A DNA stretch of 33,830 nucleotides from Christensenellaceae bacterium (GTDB lineage: Bacteria; Bacillota; Clostridia; Christensenellales; Christensenellaceae). This document shows positions 14,977-23,606 of this stretch, piece by piece. A model generated the notes under the pieces. The model saw only the letters and a list, made by a program, of their open reading frames with translations. It searched no databases and was not told the DNA's origin. The DNA is taken from positions 1 through 33,830 of the forward strand of contig JAFWWA010000010.1 in the NCBI GenBank assembly GCA_017523755.1, read 5' to 3'. Position 1 is the stretch's first letter, and every line of letters begins with the position of its first letter. A program made the translations under genes and the position numbers.

Positions 14977-16098
14977 ATGGACAATATAGAAAGAACTATG
15001 AACATCCTTCACTATAAGAAGGCAGACAGACTGCCCGCCGTACATTTCGGCTACTGGCCGGAAGTGCTCATAGAGTGGGCCGAGCAGGGCAAGATATCTA
15101 TGGAGCTTGCCAAGGGCTGGAGGATAGGCAACGAGTGCGAGATCGAGCTCGACAGGATGCTCGGCTGGGACTTCAACTACCTGCGCCAGCAGATGATGCC
15201 CAATCACAGGCTCTATCCGCCGTTCGAGACGAAGGTGCTCGAGACTCTTCCGGACGGGAGCCAGCGTGTGCAGAACCATCTGGGCCTTATAGAGAGGATA
15301 AAGCCGGGACTCAGATCCATACCTTCCGAGGATGACTATCTGTTAAAGGACAGGGACGCTTTTGAGAAGCTGTATAAGCCCAGGCTCAAATATTTCCCTG
15401 AGAGGGTCGACAGGGAGTTTTTCAGTCATTTCAACGAGACCAGGTCCTACGACAGCCCGGCCTGCCTCTATATGGGCTCGATCCTTGGAGATATCAGGGA
15501 TATGTGCTCGCTCGTCGGCATGAGTTATCTTATGTATGATGAAGATGAGGACCTTTTCAGGGATATAGTCGACACACATGCCGATCTCCAGTATGAATGC
15601 ATCAAAGCAGTGTTCGAAACAGGCGCGAGATTTGATTTCTGCCACATGTGGGAGGACATGTGCTTCAAGACAGGACCCCTCATAAGTCCTAAGCATTTTG
15701 AGGAGTATGCTGCCAAGCATTACAAGAGATATACCGATCTCTGCCATCAGTACGGGATCGACATCGTATCCCTCGACTGCGACGGTGTCGTAGACGAACT
15801 GATCCCGATCTGGCTCGAGAACGGCGTCAATACCATCTTCCCGATAGAGGTCGGAGTCTGGGGCGACCAGTTCGCTGCGGCAAGGAAGAAATACGGCGAA
15901 AGGCTCCTTGGCGTCGGCGGAATGGATAAGCGTGTCCTCCGCGAGGACAAGGCGGCCGTGGACGCCGAGATCGAAAGGCTGAAGCCCATCATCGCGCTCG
16001 GAGGCTTTATCCCCTGCGTCGACCACAATATAATGCCCGGCACCAAGTTCGAGCTCGTTCAGTACTACACCGATAAGATAAAGAGCTTAAAAATCTGA
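14977..16098 (+). CDS. Uroporphyrinogen decarboxylase (URO-D) family protein
   Basis: 373 residues from the ATG at 14977, preceded by GGAGGG; an in-frame TTG at 14965 is less likely. The fold family includes true HemE and the zinc-dependent corrinoid:thiol methyltransferases (MtaA, MtbA, CmuA). The HemE N-terminal R-Q-A-G-R motif is absent (here LPAVHFGYWPE), so this is not the haem enzyme. The methyltransferase H-x-C zinc motif is also changed: the matching place reads SLDCDG, with a further cysteine in FIPCVDHNI near the C-terminus, so a D/C/C site is possible. No corrinoid protein is encoded nearby. It is best called a URO-D-superfamily protein of unknown substrate. A terminator follows at once. 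Confidence 0.85.
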   Translation: MDNIERTMNILHYKKADRLPAVHFGYWPEVLIEWAEQGKISMELAKGWRIGNECEIELDRMLGWDFNYLRQQMMPNHRLYPPFETKVLETLPDGSQRVQNHLGLIERIKPGLRSIPSEDDYLLKDRDAFEKLYKPRLKYFPERVDREFFSHFNETRSYDSPACLYMGSILGDIRDMCSLVGMSYLMYDEDEDLFRDIVDTHADLQYECIKAVFETGARFDFCHMWEDMCFKTGPLISPKHFEEYAAKHYKRYTDLCHQYGIDIVSLDCDGVVDELIPIWLENGVNTIFPIEVGVWGDQFAAARKKYGERLLGVGGMDKRVLREDKAAVDAEIERLKPIIALGGFIPCVDHNIMPGTKFELVQYYTDKIKSLKI

Positions 16099-16107
16099 TG
16101 ACATCAT

Positions 16108-16141
16108 GACCGCCCTCTGTCACAGAACCAGGCGGTCTTTT
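16108..16141 (+). terminator. Intrinsic terminator after the URO-D-family gene
   Basis: GACCGCC (16108-16114) pairs with GGCGGTC (16131-16137), followed by TTTTC. It lies only 25 bp before the start codon of the next reading frame, so esterase expression depends on read-through or on a promoter inside the upstream gene. Confidence 0.75.
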
Positions 16142-16166
16142 CATACTTTCATAAGGGAGGTATCAT

Positions 16167-16229
16167 ATGGCGCTTATAACACTCAACTTCGAGAGCCAGT
16201 ATCTTGGCAATAACCATAACGTCGGGTAA
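16167..16229 (+). pseudogene. N-terminal 20 codons of the esterase, cut off by a frameshift
   Basis: An ATG with a strong AAGGGAGG ribosome binding site opens a frame beginning MALITLNFESQYLG and stopping at TAA 16227-16229. MALIT-x-x-F-x-S-x-x-LG is the usual start of the FrmB/tributyrin-esterase family, whose main part continues in another frame from 16232. One extra G in the GGG run at 16224-16226 would join the two as NVGVIMPD. The gene is therefore split by an apparent one-base deletion, or a sequencing error. Confidence 0.7.
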
Positions 16230-16231
16230 TA

Positions 16232-16984
16232 ATGCCCGACAGGGACAGGGATACCATGGCCAGGGATTTTTATTCCAGCGGAAAAAAATACAAGGTCCTC
16301 TGGCTTCTGCACGGTACCTTCGGGGACTATTCCGACTGGATAAGGAAATCCATGATCGAGCTTTACGCCTCCGAAAGAGACCTTATAGTCGTGATGCCGT
16401 CGGCCATGAACTCGAACTACGCCAACTGGCCGTCCTTCAGCACCGGCTATGACATGTTCGATTATCTCACTGAGGAACTGATGCCTCTCGTATACGGCTG
16501 GCTCCCCGCATCGGACAAACGGGAAGATAACTTCATAGCCGGTCTCTCGATGGGAGGCAGAGGCACCTTCGTCTACGCCTTCAACCATCCCGAACTGTTC
16601 GCGGGAGCTGCGATACTCTCGGCCAATCCGTATGATTTCAGAAAGCTCAGAGAGAAAGGCACGGGCATGTGGGAACGCATGAAGAAATCCGCCGTCAATT
16701 TCGAAGGCGGCGAGGAGGAATTTATCGATTCCTACCAGAATTCAGTAAAGGTGCTCCGGGAACAGGTGAAGAAAGGAGCCGTCCTGCCTAAGCTGTTCAT
16801 AGGCGCCGGCGAGGAAGACAGGATGATAATGGACGATATGCCCGAGACCAAGGCGCTCCTGGAAGAGCTCGGCATAAAAGACGTCATGTATCATACGGCT
16901 CCGGGGCTGGCACACGAGTGGCGCTACTGGGACATGGCGATCGAGAAGGCTCTCGATTTCTTCGGGATCGAGAAAAAGGACTGA
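16232..16984 (+). CDS. Esterase of the FrmB / tributyrin-esterase family (frameshifted at its start)
   Basis: 250 residues are readable from ATG 16232. This is an alpha/beta hydrolase of the esterase D/tributyrin-esterase type, acting on short-chain acyl esters or S-acyl substrates. The triad is S106 in GLSMGG, D196 (GAGEEDR) and H228 (GLAHEW), and the oxyanion segment is LLHGTFGD (25-32). The first strand of the family lies in another frame at 16167-16229. The sequence TAATAATG joins the stop of that frame to this ATG, so termination-reinitiation could still give a protein lacking about 22 residues. No separate ribosome binding site is evident before 16232. Activity of the shortened form is doubtful. 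Confidence 0.8.
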   Translation: MPDRDRDTMARDFYSSGKKYKVLWLLHGTFGDYSDWIRKSMIELYASERDLIVVMPSAMNSNYANWPSFSTGYDMFDYLTEELMPLVYGWLPASDKREDNFIAGLSMGGRGTFVYAFNHPELFAGAAILSANPYDFRKLREKGTGMWERMKKSAVNFEGGEEEFIDSYQNSVKVLREQVKKGAVLPKLFIGAGEEDRMIMDDMPETKALLEELGIKDVMYHTAPGLAHEWRYWDMAIEKALDFFGIEKKD

Positions 16985-17010
16985 CCGGCAGTTATATAAA
17001 GAAGCATGAA

Positions 17011-17043
17011 AAGGACCTCATCTGTCAGATGAGGCCTTAGTAT
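17011..17043. terminator. Bidirectional terminator between the esterase and zinc-ribbon genes
   Basis: AAGG-A-CCTCATCTG pairs with CAGATGAGG-CCTT across a single T. It lies between convergent genes. Confidence 0.7.
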
Positions 17044-17056
17044 TCTAGCATTATGC

Positions 17057-18421
17057 TTACGGTTCCGTATCAGGCTCAGGCTCTTTCGTCTTTTCAGGCT
17101 CCTGGGTCTTCTCTGGTGTTGGTTCAGGAGTCGGCTCGGGAGTGGTGTCCGGTGTCGGATCAGGAGTCGGCTCGGGCGTATTATCAGGTGTCGGTTCCGG
17201 CGTGTCGCTCGGCTCCGCGGACCCTGACGGTGAAGGAGACGGGCTGCTCGAAGGAGCGGCGTTAGACTTTGTTGGTGATGCCGACGGTTTTGTTGTAGGT
17301 CTTGCGGTCCTCTCAGGTTCTCTGGTCTTGCTCGGGCTGGGGCTCGGGCTCGGCGAAGGAGACGCGTCAGCCGAGGCTGAAGGCGTAGGCTCGGGAGCCG
17401 GTCTGCCCGTAAATTCTATGGAATGTATGATCCTCGAGTAGACATCCGAATAATCGTACTCGGTGCCGTTCCCTTCAAAGAACAGCACTGATATTATGCT
17501 GTAGTCCTCCTGGTCCAGGAACCAGTAAACGTCTATGATCCCCAGCACGCTGGGTTCCTTCGAATCGATCCTGGCATGTATCATTTCCGTGCCGTTGATG
17601 ACGGCCTTTTCCTTTGATATAAGGGATGAATCCGCGTGATTGTCCTTAAGCTCGCTTATCATCTCGTCGGCAAACCGGGCAAGATCGTCCTCCGTGTGTC
17701 CTTCTCCTGCCGCTCTTGAGGCGTACATCATCGCATAGTCTGCGCCGTTCTTCTCGGGATATACATACGGATCCTCATCTTCCCACTCTTCAGGCACCTT
17801 GAGGACATAGTTCCCGACGGTATAGTCGCGGAGCCTGTTGAAAAACGCATCTGATATCTTCTTTCCCGAATCACTTAAGGCAGGAGTCCCCTCAGGGGCA
17901 GGGTCGGCGGTCTCGTAAGGCTCTATAGCTTCCTCTGTAGGCACAGGCTCATCTGCAGCTGCCAGTTCCCTCTGTTTCTGGATCACTCCTATCACTATAA
18001 GGACCAGCGTCAGCACCGCAAGGGCAATGATCACATATCTTATGATCTTTTTGCTCCTGCCGCTGTCCTGACCGTCTTCCTCATCATCGGGAAGATCGAA
18101 GATCACCTGTTCCCTGTCCTGCGTCTTATTATCATTTCTCTGCTTACGCTCTTTTTCTCTTCCGCTGTCGTAAGAAGCGTAACTGTCCCCTGTACCGGTG
18201 TCAGCCGTTATATCGCTGTCATCATCGATCGAATGTACCGAGGGAAGATCGAGCTCGAAAGCGTCGGCACCGGTGTTATCCGCGTCCTCCTCAGGGAGAG
18301 TATCCGCGATATTTTCCGCTTCCGCTTTTATCACATCCGTTATAGGAAGCCCGCAGTGGGGACATTTATCCGCAAATGTTGAAACTATCCTGCCGCATTT
18401 CGGGCATTTGACAAGAGCCAT
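17057..18421 (-). CDS. Zinc-ribbon membrane protein with Pro/Thr/Ser-rich C-terminal tail
   Basis: 454 residues. The N-terminal zinc ribbon has four cysteines (C6-x2-C9, C20-x2-C23). An acidic low-complexity cytoplasmic stretch follows to about 123, then one membrane helix at about 126-146. The extracytoplasmic domain at about 190-335 has the pattern of a leading V-x-N-Y-V-L-x-V-P-x-x-W, a middle VINGTEMIHARI and a closing SRIIHSIEF; a similar pattern occurs twice in the lipoprotein at 32453-33487. The tail from about 340 is built of Pro-Ser, Thr-Pro-Glu and Thr-Pro-Asp repeats and may span the wall. The function is unknown; the topology suggests a sensor or envelope-linked protein. An extended -10 (TGGTATAAT, minus strand, 18487-18495) lies upstream. 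Confidence 0.85.
   Translation of the reverse strand: MALVKCPKCGRIVSTFADKCPHCGLPITDVIKAEAENIADTLPEEDADNTGADAFELDLPSVHSIDDDSDITADTGTGDSYASYDSGREKERKQRNDNKTQDREQVIFDLPDDEEDGQDSGRSKKIIRYVIIALAVLTLVLIVIGVIQKQRELAAADEPVPTEEAIEPYETADPAPEGTPALSDSGKKISDAFFNRLRDYTVGNYVLKVPEEWEDEDPYVYPEKNGADYAMMYASRAAGEGHTEDDLARFADEMISELKDNHADSSLISKEKAVINGTEMIHARIDSKEPSVLGIIDVYWFLDQEDYSIISVLFFEGNGTEYDYSDVYSRIIHSIEFTGRPAPEPTPSASADASPSPSPSPSPSKTREPERTARPTTKPSASPTKSNAAPSSSPSPSPSGSAEPSDTPEPTPDNTPEPTPDPTPDTTPEPTPEPTPEKTQEPEKTKEPEPDTEP
17070..17370 (-). repeat. Imperfect short tandem repeats coding the Pro-rich tail
   Basis: About 17070-17215 is built of degenerate 6-12 base units coding T-P-E-P and T-P-D, and about 17325-17370 of units coding P-S. 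The DNA is low complexity and could vary in copy number by slippage. Confidence 0.75.
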
Positions 18422-18544
18422 CTATCCTTTAATCTCCTTTAAGACAATAAAACACATCTGAGAGGTATCAGAACCTCGCCTTTTCCATTATACCAAATAT
18501 CTCAGATAAATATATTCGCTTTTCAGCACATTTCCGTCTGCCCC

Positions 18545-18577
18545 GTCAAATAAAGCCGTCACCAGACGAAAACGGCT
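18545..18577 (-). terminator. Possible terminator overlapping the end of the propeller-like lipoprotein gene
   Basis: On the minus strand AGCCGT pairs with ACGGCT across a 12-base loop, followed by TTATTTG. The upstream arm lies inside the last codons and the stop codon at 18559 falls in the stem. The stem is modest. Confidence 0.45.
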
Positions 18578-20253
18578 ATTTTATCCGCAGCCGTCTCGGA
18601 CTTTTTCCCGTTCCAGTGCATGAGGCTGCAAAGCATCTTTTCAGAAGAGACATATTTGTCTTCCTCATACGAGTCACTGCATTTAAGATAGCTGATGCTG
18701 TCCCTCTTGATGCTTCCGTCCTTATATCCTGTTTCAAGGAAAGTGCTGACATCAGTATCGATCGCAGTGCTTTCCTTTTTCACCGTGTCCCATATGCAAA
18801 GGGTACCCGAATAGCTGTACCCGCATTTTTTCGAATCAGTAAAATACAGTACACCCTTCCCATCCGAAGTGAAATATGCCCTCAGTTCAGAATAACTGTC
18901 ATCAAACAGCCCGTAATTATTCCTGTATGCATAACACGAGTCGGAGATCAGAGTCGATCCGTCCTGATCAAAAGAGCGATACCAGAGTTTCCCTGTTTCA
19001 CCGTCAGCATCAGTGAGATAGATAACTGAGTCCCCTTTGGGAGACAGCATATAGCCAAGAACGCCTTCAGCGGCCTTTACGGTATCCGACAGTCTGCCGT
19101 CATCAAGGCCCGCGATGAACAGATGGCGCTCCTTTGTAAGATACGCCGTATGTCCGTTCCTTATATCGAAGCTTCTTATGTCGTCTGCCAGTATTTCCGA
19201 CTTCCCGTCAGGAGATACCGAGCACATCATCCCCAGATCATTGTCCTTTTTTATCCTGGCATAAAGACAGCCCTTATGGTAATCTGTAAAAACATCTATA
19301 TTCCCCTTATCGCTGAATATATGATTGAAATTCGGCCTGCCCGGCAGATGAACGGGGATTATGCCGTCCTCTTTATCCCACAGATACATCGTATCCTGAC
19401 TTCTAAGGCGTATGACCGCAAAATCACCGTCATCATTTATACCGGCGTCGGTGATCCTCTTTTCATCCAGTTCTAAAACTGTTTTCTTTTCACCGTTTGA
19501 AACTATATATACTTTATATCTTGCTTCCCCCTGAGGCACCTCTTCATCGAGACGGCATTCACTGAAGCACATGAAGCTGCCGTCGCCGGATATGCATATC
19601 GGGATCACCTCAAATCCGGTGACACTGCCGTAATCGCAGACGGTCCTCACGTTTTTCTCACCGGCATCAAGGCAGAAAAGAGAAAGAGAGGAGTGGTCAC
19701 GAACAACGTCAAGGACCGAGCCTGTATCTGACGCTGTCACGAAATACTCGTAAGGCCCTAACGATACGGGCCCGTCGTCCCCGTACGAATATCTGAAAAA
19801 AGAATACTCGTCGTAAAGTCCCGGCGGATACTCGTCTCCCGTGGACTCTTCCGGAAGGAAATATCTTTCCTTTCCCTTCTCATGGAAAATGACCTTGACG
19901 TATATGACGGAATCATCCCTTACTTCCGATATCCTGTATACGTTCTCATCCACAGGTTTATCGGCATCTTCCGATCTCACTGAAAGCGAGCCGTCTTTCC
20001 CGAGCAGTATGATATGCTCCCTGTCGACTGTCGCAGTTACGGAGCCGAATCTCCCGGGTATCTTCGACAGAGTGCCGGCACTGATCTCAAGATACGCATT
20101 CCCATCCGTATCTATATATGCGCCTGAGGGTTTCTTTTGAGGCTCCTCATAGTCGTCTTTATCCGTTTTGCACCCTGAGGCCGATATGAGAAGGAGAGCT
20201 GTTATAACAAGGCATATCATCCTCTTAAAAATCTCAAAGCTTTTTTTAATCAT
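18559..20253 (-). CDS. Lipoprotein with a probable beta-propeller domain
   Basis: 564 residues. A lipoprotein signal peptide ends in SASGC (C28). The rest lacks helices and repeats a pattern of about 40-50 residues with turns such as SPDGKSE, SPKGDSV, TSDGKGV, GDGSFM and NDDGDF, as in TolB/WD-like beta-propellers. It should be an extracellular, membrane-anchored protein; no enzyme motif is seen. The start is supported by GAGGA before the ATG; M12 is a less likely alternative. It lies upstream of the zinc-ribbon protein gene on the same strand (137 bp gap), which has its own promoter. A binding or sensing role is inferred. Confidence 0.78.
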   Translation of the reverse strand: MIKKSFEIFKRMICLVITALLLISASGCKTDKDDYEEPQKKPSGAYIDTDGNAYLEISAGTLSKIPGRFGSVTATVDREHIILLGKDGSLSVRSEDADKPVDENVYRISEVRDDSVIYVKVIFHEKGKERYFLPEESTGDEYPPGLYDEYSFFRYSYGDDGPVSLGPYEYFVTASDTGSVLDVVRDHSSLSLFCLDAGEKNVRTVCDYGSVTGFEVIPICISGDGSFMCFSECRLDEEVPQGEARYKVYIVSNGEKKTVLELDEKRITDAGINDDGDFAVIRLRSQDTMYLWDKEDGIIPVHLPGRPNFNHIFSDKGNIDVFTDYHKGCLYARIKKDNDLGMMCSVSPDGKSEILADDIRSFDIRNGHTAYLTKERHLFIAGLDDGRLSDTVKAAEGVLGYMLSPKGDSVIYLTDADGETGKLWYRSFDQDGSTLISDSCYAYRNNYGLFDDSYSELRAYFTSDGKGVLYFTDSKKCGYSYSGTLCIWDTVKKESTAIDTDVSTFLETGYKDGSIKRDSISYLKCSDSYEEDKYVSSEKMLCSLMHWNGKKSETAADKIAVFVW

Positions 20254-20390
20254 AAGTTCCTCTTCCCTTCCCCCCTCGATATGAAACAGTACTGTTACCC
20301 TTCTGAACTCATGTACCGTTCATGCCCGGTTTTTATATTATCAGATTATATCAGATATCCTCCTTATGTTTGAATACAAAAAAGTCCATC

Positions 20391-20441
20391 GAAAAAAATG
20401 AAACGGCCCTCTGTCCCCGAACCCGGGCAGATGAGCCGTTT
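20391..20441 (-). terminator. Intrinsic terminator of the GH42-like gene
   Basis: On the minus strand AAACGGC pairs with GCCGTTT around an inner C/G-rich stem, followed by CATTTTTTT. It lies about 40 bp after the stop codon at 20480. Confidence 0.75.
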
Positions 20442-20479
20442 GAGCTCTATTAATCTCTCAGACCTGGCCTTTATACTTC

Positions 20480-22093
20480 TTACCAGTCTTCAGCAACACA
20501 GGAATCGGGATTTAAGACCACTCTTAACACGATCCCGGGATACAGGAATGCTCCGCAGTCTATCTCGTCGCCTCTCCTTACGAATTCGCATACCCAGCTG
20601 CCGTCAGCGCCAAAATGGCCCTCCTCTATCGTGAAAGCCGTGAGCTCAGTTGCAGCCCTGCTCTGATATGTCCTTGTCGGGAAATGATCGTCGGGATCCG
20701 TCCGCTTGAGGAATCTCGCGGCGAAACCTACTCCCGCCATGTAATACTCCGTGGGGGACGCCTCAAACACGACCGCTCTTCCCCTCCTGTCAAAGGCGTC
20801 CGGATCGTCATTTAGGAGCGCGCCTATCCTCATGTTCCTTCCTAAAAGCGCTCCCTTTTCGTTCCTCGTCGTGAAGTTGAAGGTTATATGGTATTTTTCA
20901 CGCTTTACATGCTTATATGTCTGGAATTCCTTCTGTGTCACCCCGAATATCCTGTCCGTACCGCCGTACTTCTTTATTACGGGAGCCATGAGCGACAGTA
21001 TCTCAAAGCTGTCGGCTACCTTTTTCGCAGCGTCCGTCAGAGTCCCGTCCGACTTCACTGTGCTCTCCGCTCCGAATCCGCATATGCCTATGGCGCCAAG
21101 ATCAGCGGCCGCGTGGATATGGTTAAGCGCGAAACCTTCCCCGCCTGTGCCCGTCTCGGGTATGAAGAGCATGTTTCCGTTTTTCAGATGGGACCTGCAT
21201 GTCCTCATATAGCTTTCCATATCCTGCATATAGATGTCGGCTCCGAAGCACTTTATGGAAGGGGCAGCCTTCTGCCATATAGGTATCGTCCTTCCTACAG
21301 GCGCTCCCGAGGAATAGCTCTGTCCTCCGACCTCCTGCCTTACCTCGCCTACTATCGTGTTCATTATGAGAGGAAGCTCGGGATATATCTCGTTTCCCGC
21401 AGAAGCGATCCTTTCTATCGCCCTTCCGAAATACCATGAGGAGAAGGCTTCATGGGCGTATCTTCCGAAGCGTCCGTACCAGGAATCGTCTTTCATGGAT
21501 GCCCCCGAATCCTCGAGCACTATTCCCTTTAGTTCTTCAGGAACGCCAATGTCGAAATCGCTCTGTGCCTTTTTCGAGTAGTCCCTGTCCGCGGGATAAA
21601 GCCCGACCTCATTTTCGACCTGTACCGCTATCACGGTACGCTCGTTTTTGTCCTTATCCCTTATCTCTTCTATAAGCCGGGCAAAAGCTTTTCTGTCTGC
21701 CTCTACAGTCTCGCTGCAGTGAGGGGACATCATGGGAACTACGCCGCCGTCAGCCTTGATGGCCAGCTTGAACCTCTTTTTGTCTCTTTTTGCCCAATCA
21801 GGCATATATGTCAGGTCGGCGTTCTTGCTGAACCCGAACCAGAGGATTATGAGATATAGCCCTGCATCCCTTACCTGGTCTATAAGGGAGTCGACCATCG
21901 AAAGGTCGAAAACGCCTTCCTCGGGCTCGAGCTGATACCAGTAGACGGGTACCTCGAGAGTGTTCCCGTGGTAGGACTTCACAGCTTCTATGCTGCGGCG
22001 TAACATCTCGCGGTCCCCGTTGCTCGAATTGTGGCTCTGAAGGCCCAGCACGAATATCGGTTCCCCGTTCCTGTCTTTGAAAATAGTATCCAT
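20480..22093 (-). CDS. GH42-like beta-galactosidase family protein with DUF5597-type C-terminus
   Basis: 537 residues, no signal peptide, so probably cytoplasmic. The TIM barrel begins at residue 1. P49-V-Y-W52-x-x-L-E-P-x-E-G-x-F-D is the early-strand motif of GH42/GH35-type clan A enzymes. The acid/base is expected at E162 (VQVENEVG) and the nucleophile at E313 (LFIPETGTG). The C-terminal third (about 390-520) is a beta domain of the kind annotated DUF5597, containing EYYMAGVGF. Such proteins release terminal galactose or similar sugars; the precise sugar is uncertain. An extended -10 (TGATATAAT, minus strand, TATAAT at 22126-22131) precedes it. The gene is divergent from the GH43-like gene. 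Confidence 0.82.
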   Translation of the reverse strand: MDTIFKDRNGEPIFVLGLQSHNSSNGDREMLRRSIEAVKSYHGNTLEVPVYWYQLEPEEGVFDLSMVDSLIDQVRDAGLYLIILWFGFSKNADLTYMPDWAKRDKKRFKLAIKADGGVVPMMSPHCSETVEADRKAFARLIEEIRDKDKNERTVIAVQVENEVGLYPADRDYSKKAQSDFDIGVPEELKGIVLEDSGASMKDDSWYGRFGRYAHEAFSSWYFGRAIERIASAGNEIYPELPLIMNTIVGEVRQEVGGQSYSSGAPVGRTIPIWQKAAPSIKCFGADIYMQDMESYMRTCRSHLKNGNMLFIPETGTGGEGFALNHIHAAADLGAIGICGFGAESTVKSDGTLTDAAKKVADSFEILSLMAPVIKKYGGTDRIFGVTQKEFQTYKHVKREKYHITFNFTTRNEKGALLGRNMRIGALLNDDPDAFDRRGRAVVFEASPTEYYMAGVGFAARFLKRTDPDDHFPTRTYQSRAATELTAFTIEEGHFGADGSWVCEFVRRGDEIDCGAFLYPGIVLRVVLNPDSCVAEDW

Positions 22094-22291
22094 ATCTTAC
22101 CTCGCCTGAAAGTATCGCTGTCCTCATTATATCATCCGCCGCTGCTCATCATAAAGCCTGCTCACGGCCTGCCCGGTAAAAATCACATATCTTTGATGAT
22201 ATGCGTTCCTGCTATGGCTTTGACGGGCCCGATGGTGCATAATGGTATTGTCCCAATCGACAGTAAAACATGACCGTTCATGGAGGCATTT

Positions 22292-23437
22292 ATGGTAGAA
22301 AAGAGCTTTTTTGAAAGATACTGTGACCTTAAGAGCAGGATAGCTCCGTTTGAGCTCAGAACAGATCCCGAGACCGTAAAGACGAGAGCGGCAGTCAACA
22401 TACTGCTCGAGCGTGCATACAACGTTGCCGCGGGAGCAGGAGTCGATGGAAGATTCGGCCTCGGTTCCGGGCATAATGTGGAGAACTATATGAGACGGGC
22501 CGGTGATTATGTTGGCGCTCTTGAAAGAGGCGAATATCCGCTTAAAGGAAAAGTGACTGAACCCGGCCTCGCTTTCATAGACCACAGCTTCATAAAGAAG
22601 GACGGGCGCATGCATGTCTTCTTCAACAGAGGGTATATCGGATATGAGTGGGATACGATGCCTGTCCAGACTGTGGGCCACGGCGTCAGCGATGATCTCA
22701 TAAACTGGACATGGGAGACGCCCTGCCTTTCAGTGGATCCCAGCGAATTCGAGAACTATCAGGTGTGGTCACCGGGCGTAGTCGAAAAAGACGGCACCTA
22801 TTACATGTACTACACGGGCGTCAGGTACAGCTGCGCGCAGGCCATATGCCTTGCGACATCGCAGGACCTGTACAACTGGGAGCGTTATGAAGGAAATCCC
22901 ATAGTAAAGCCCGGTCCGTGGGGCCCCTGGGACATCGGATGCTGGTCGGACTGCCGTGACTCGATGGTATTCATCGACAGCGACGGAACGGCATATATGT
23001 ATTACTGCACGACTAAATTCGGGGAAGACGGAAAGACCGTTCCCGCAGTCGGAGTCTCAGTATCACGCAATATGGTAAACTGGGAGGACAGAGGAGCTTA
23101 CTCCTTCGATATATGCGACTTCGCGCTCGAGTCGCCGTATGTGCTTAGACACGACGGAAGATACTACCTTTTCTATACGAACTGCGGCCACGGAACTGCG
23201 TATGCCGTCTCGGATGACCCCATATCCGGATGGCAGAGCCTCGGTATGCTCATACCATGGACAGTCCCGCCGGAATGCCCGGCAAACGTGCCGTCCTGTG
23301 CCGAGGTGTTCGAATTCAAGGGAAAATGGTATATCTCAAGCTGCCTGAGGGAGCCCGGTAACGAACAGTACCTCGAGCTTTTCGAGCTTGGATGGAACAG
23401 CGACGGTACCGTGACGGTAGGAAAAAGGCTCGAGTGA
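22292..23437 (+). CDS. GH43-like glycosidase / five-bladed propeller family protein
   Basis: 381 residues from the ATG at 22292, which has GGAGG 5 nt upstream; an in-frame ATG at 22280 overlaps that site and is less likely. No signal peptide is seen. The sequence repeats the five-bladed propeller pattern of GH43/GH32-type proteins: FIDHSFIKKDGRMHVFFNR, VWSPGVVEKDGTYYMYYTG, RDSMVFIDSDGTAYMYY and ESPYVLRHDGRYYLFYTN. D in FIDHS, D in CRDSMV and E in ALESPYV are the likely acidic residues of the active site. These enzymes release arabinose, xylose, fructose or related sugars; the sugar here is not determined. It is monocistronic, ends at a terminator, and is divergent from the GH42-like gene. Confidence 0.8.
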   Translation: MVEKSFFERYCDLKSRIAPFELRTDPETVKTRAAVNILLERAYNVAAGAGVDGRFGLGSGHNVENYMRRAGDYVGALERGEYPLKGKVTEPGLAFIDHSFIKKDGRMHVFFNRGYIGYEWDTMPVQTVGHGVSDDLINWTWETPCLSVDPSEFENYQVWSPGVVEKDGTYYMYYTGVRYSCAQAICLATSQDLYNWERYEGNPIVKPGPWGPWDIGCWSDCRDSMVFIDSDGTAYMYYCTTKFGEDGKTVPAVGVSVSRNMVNWEDRGAYSFDICDFALESPYVLRHDGRYYLFYTNCGHGTAYAVSDDPISGWQSLGMLIPWTVPPECPANVPSCAEVFEFKGKWYISSCLREPGNEQYLELFELGWNSDGTVTVGKRLE

Positions 23438-23465
23438 TAAAAGGAGGCGTTCCCGCCTCCTTATA
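23438..23465 (+). terminator. Intrinsic terminator after the GH43-like gene
   Basis: AAGGAGGC pairs with GCCTCCTT across GTTCCC, directly after the stop codon. The downstream T tract is short, so it may be more effective on the minus strand for the glycosyltransferase gene. Confidence 0.7.
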
Positions 23466-23606
23466 CATATCCACTGCGGTCCCATACCGCTGATGATGAC
23501 TTTTAACGGATTCCAGTAATAATACGGTACAGGGCAGTCAGTACGATAAAAGTCTTAAAAGGAATAAAAGATATAGTTCTTTTCCGGGCTGTCCTTCCGC
23601 ACCGGC

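Noticed and set aside
17142-17441. 99-codon plus-strand frame rich in Gly, Val and Ser opposite the Pro-rich tail
   Set aside because: It is the complement of the Thr/Pro/Glu repeat codons of the real gene; low-complexity mirror, no start signal.
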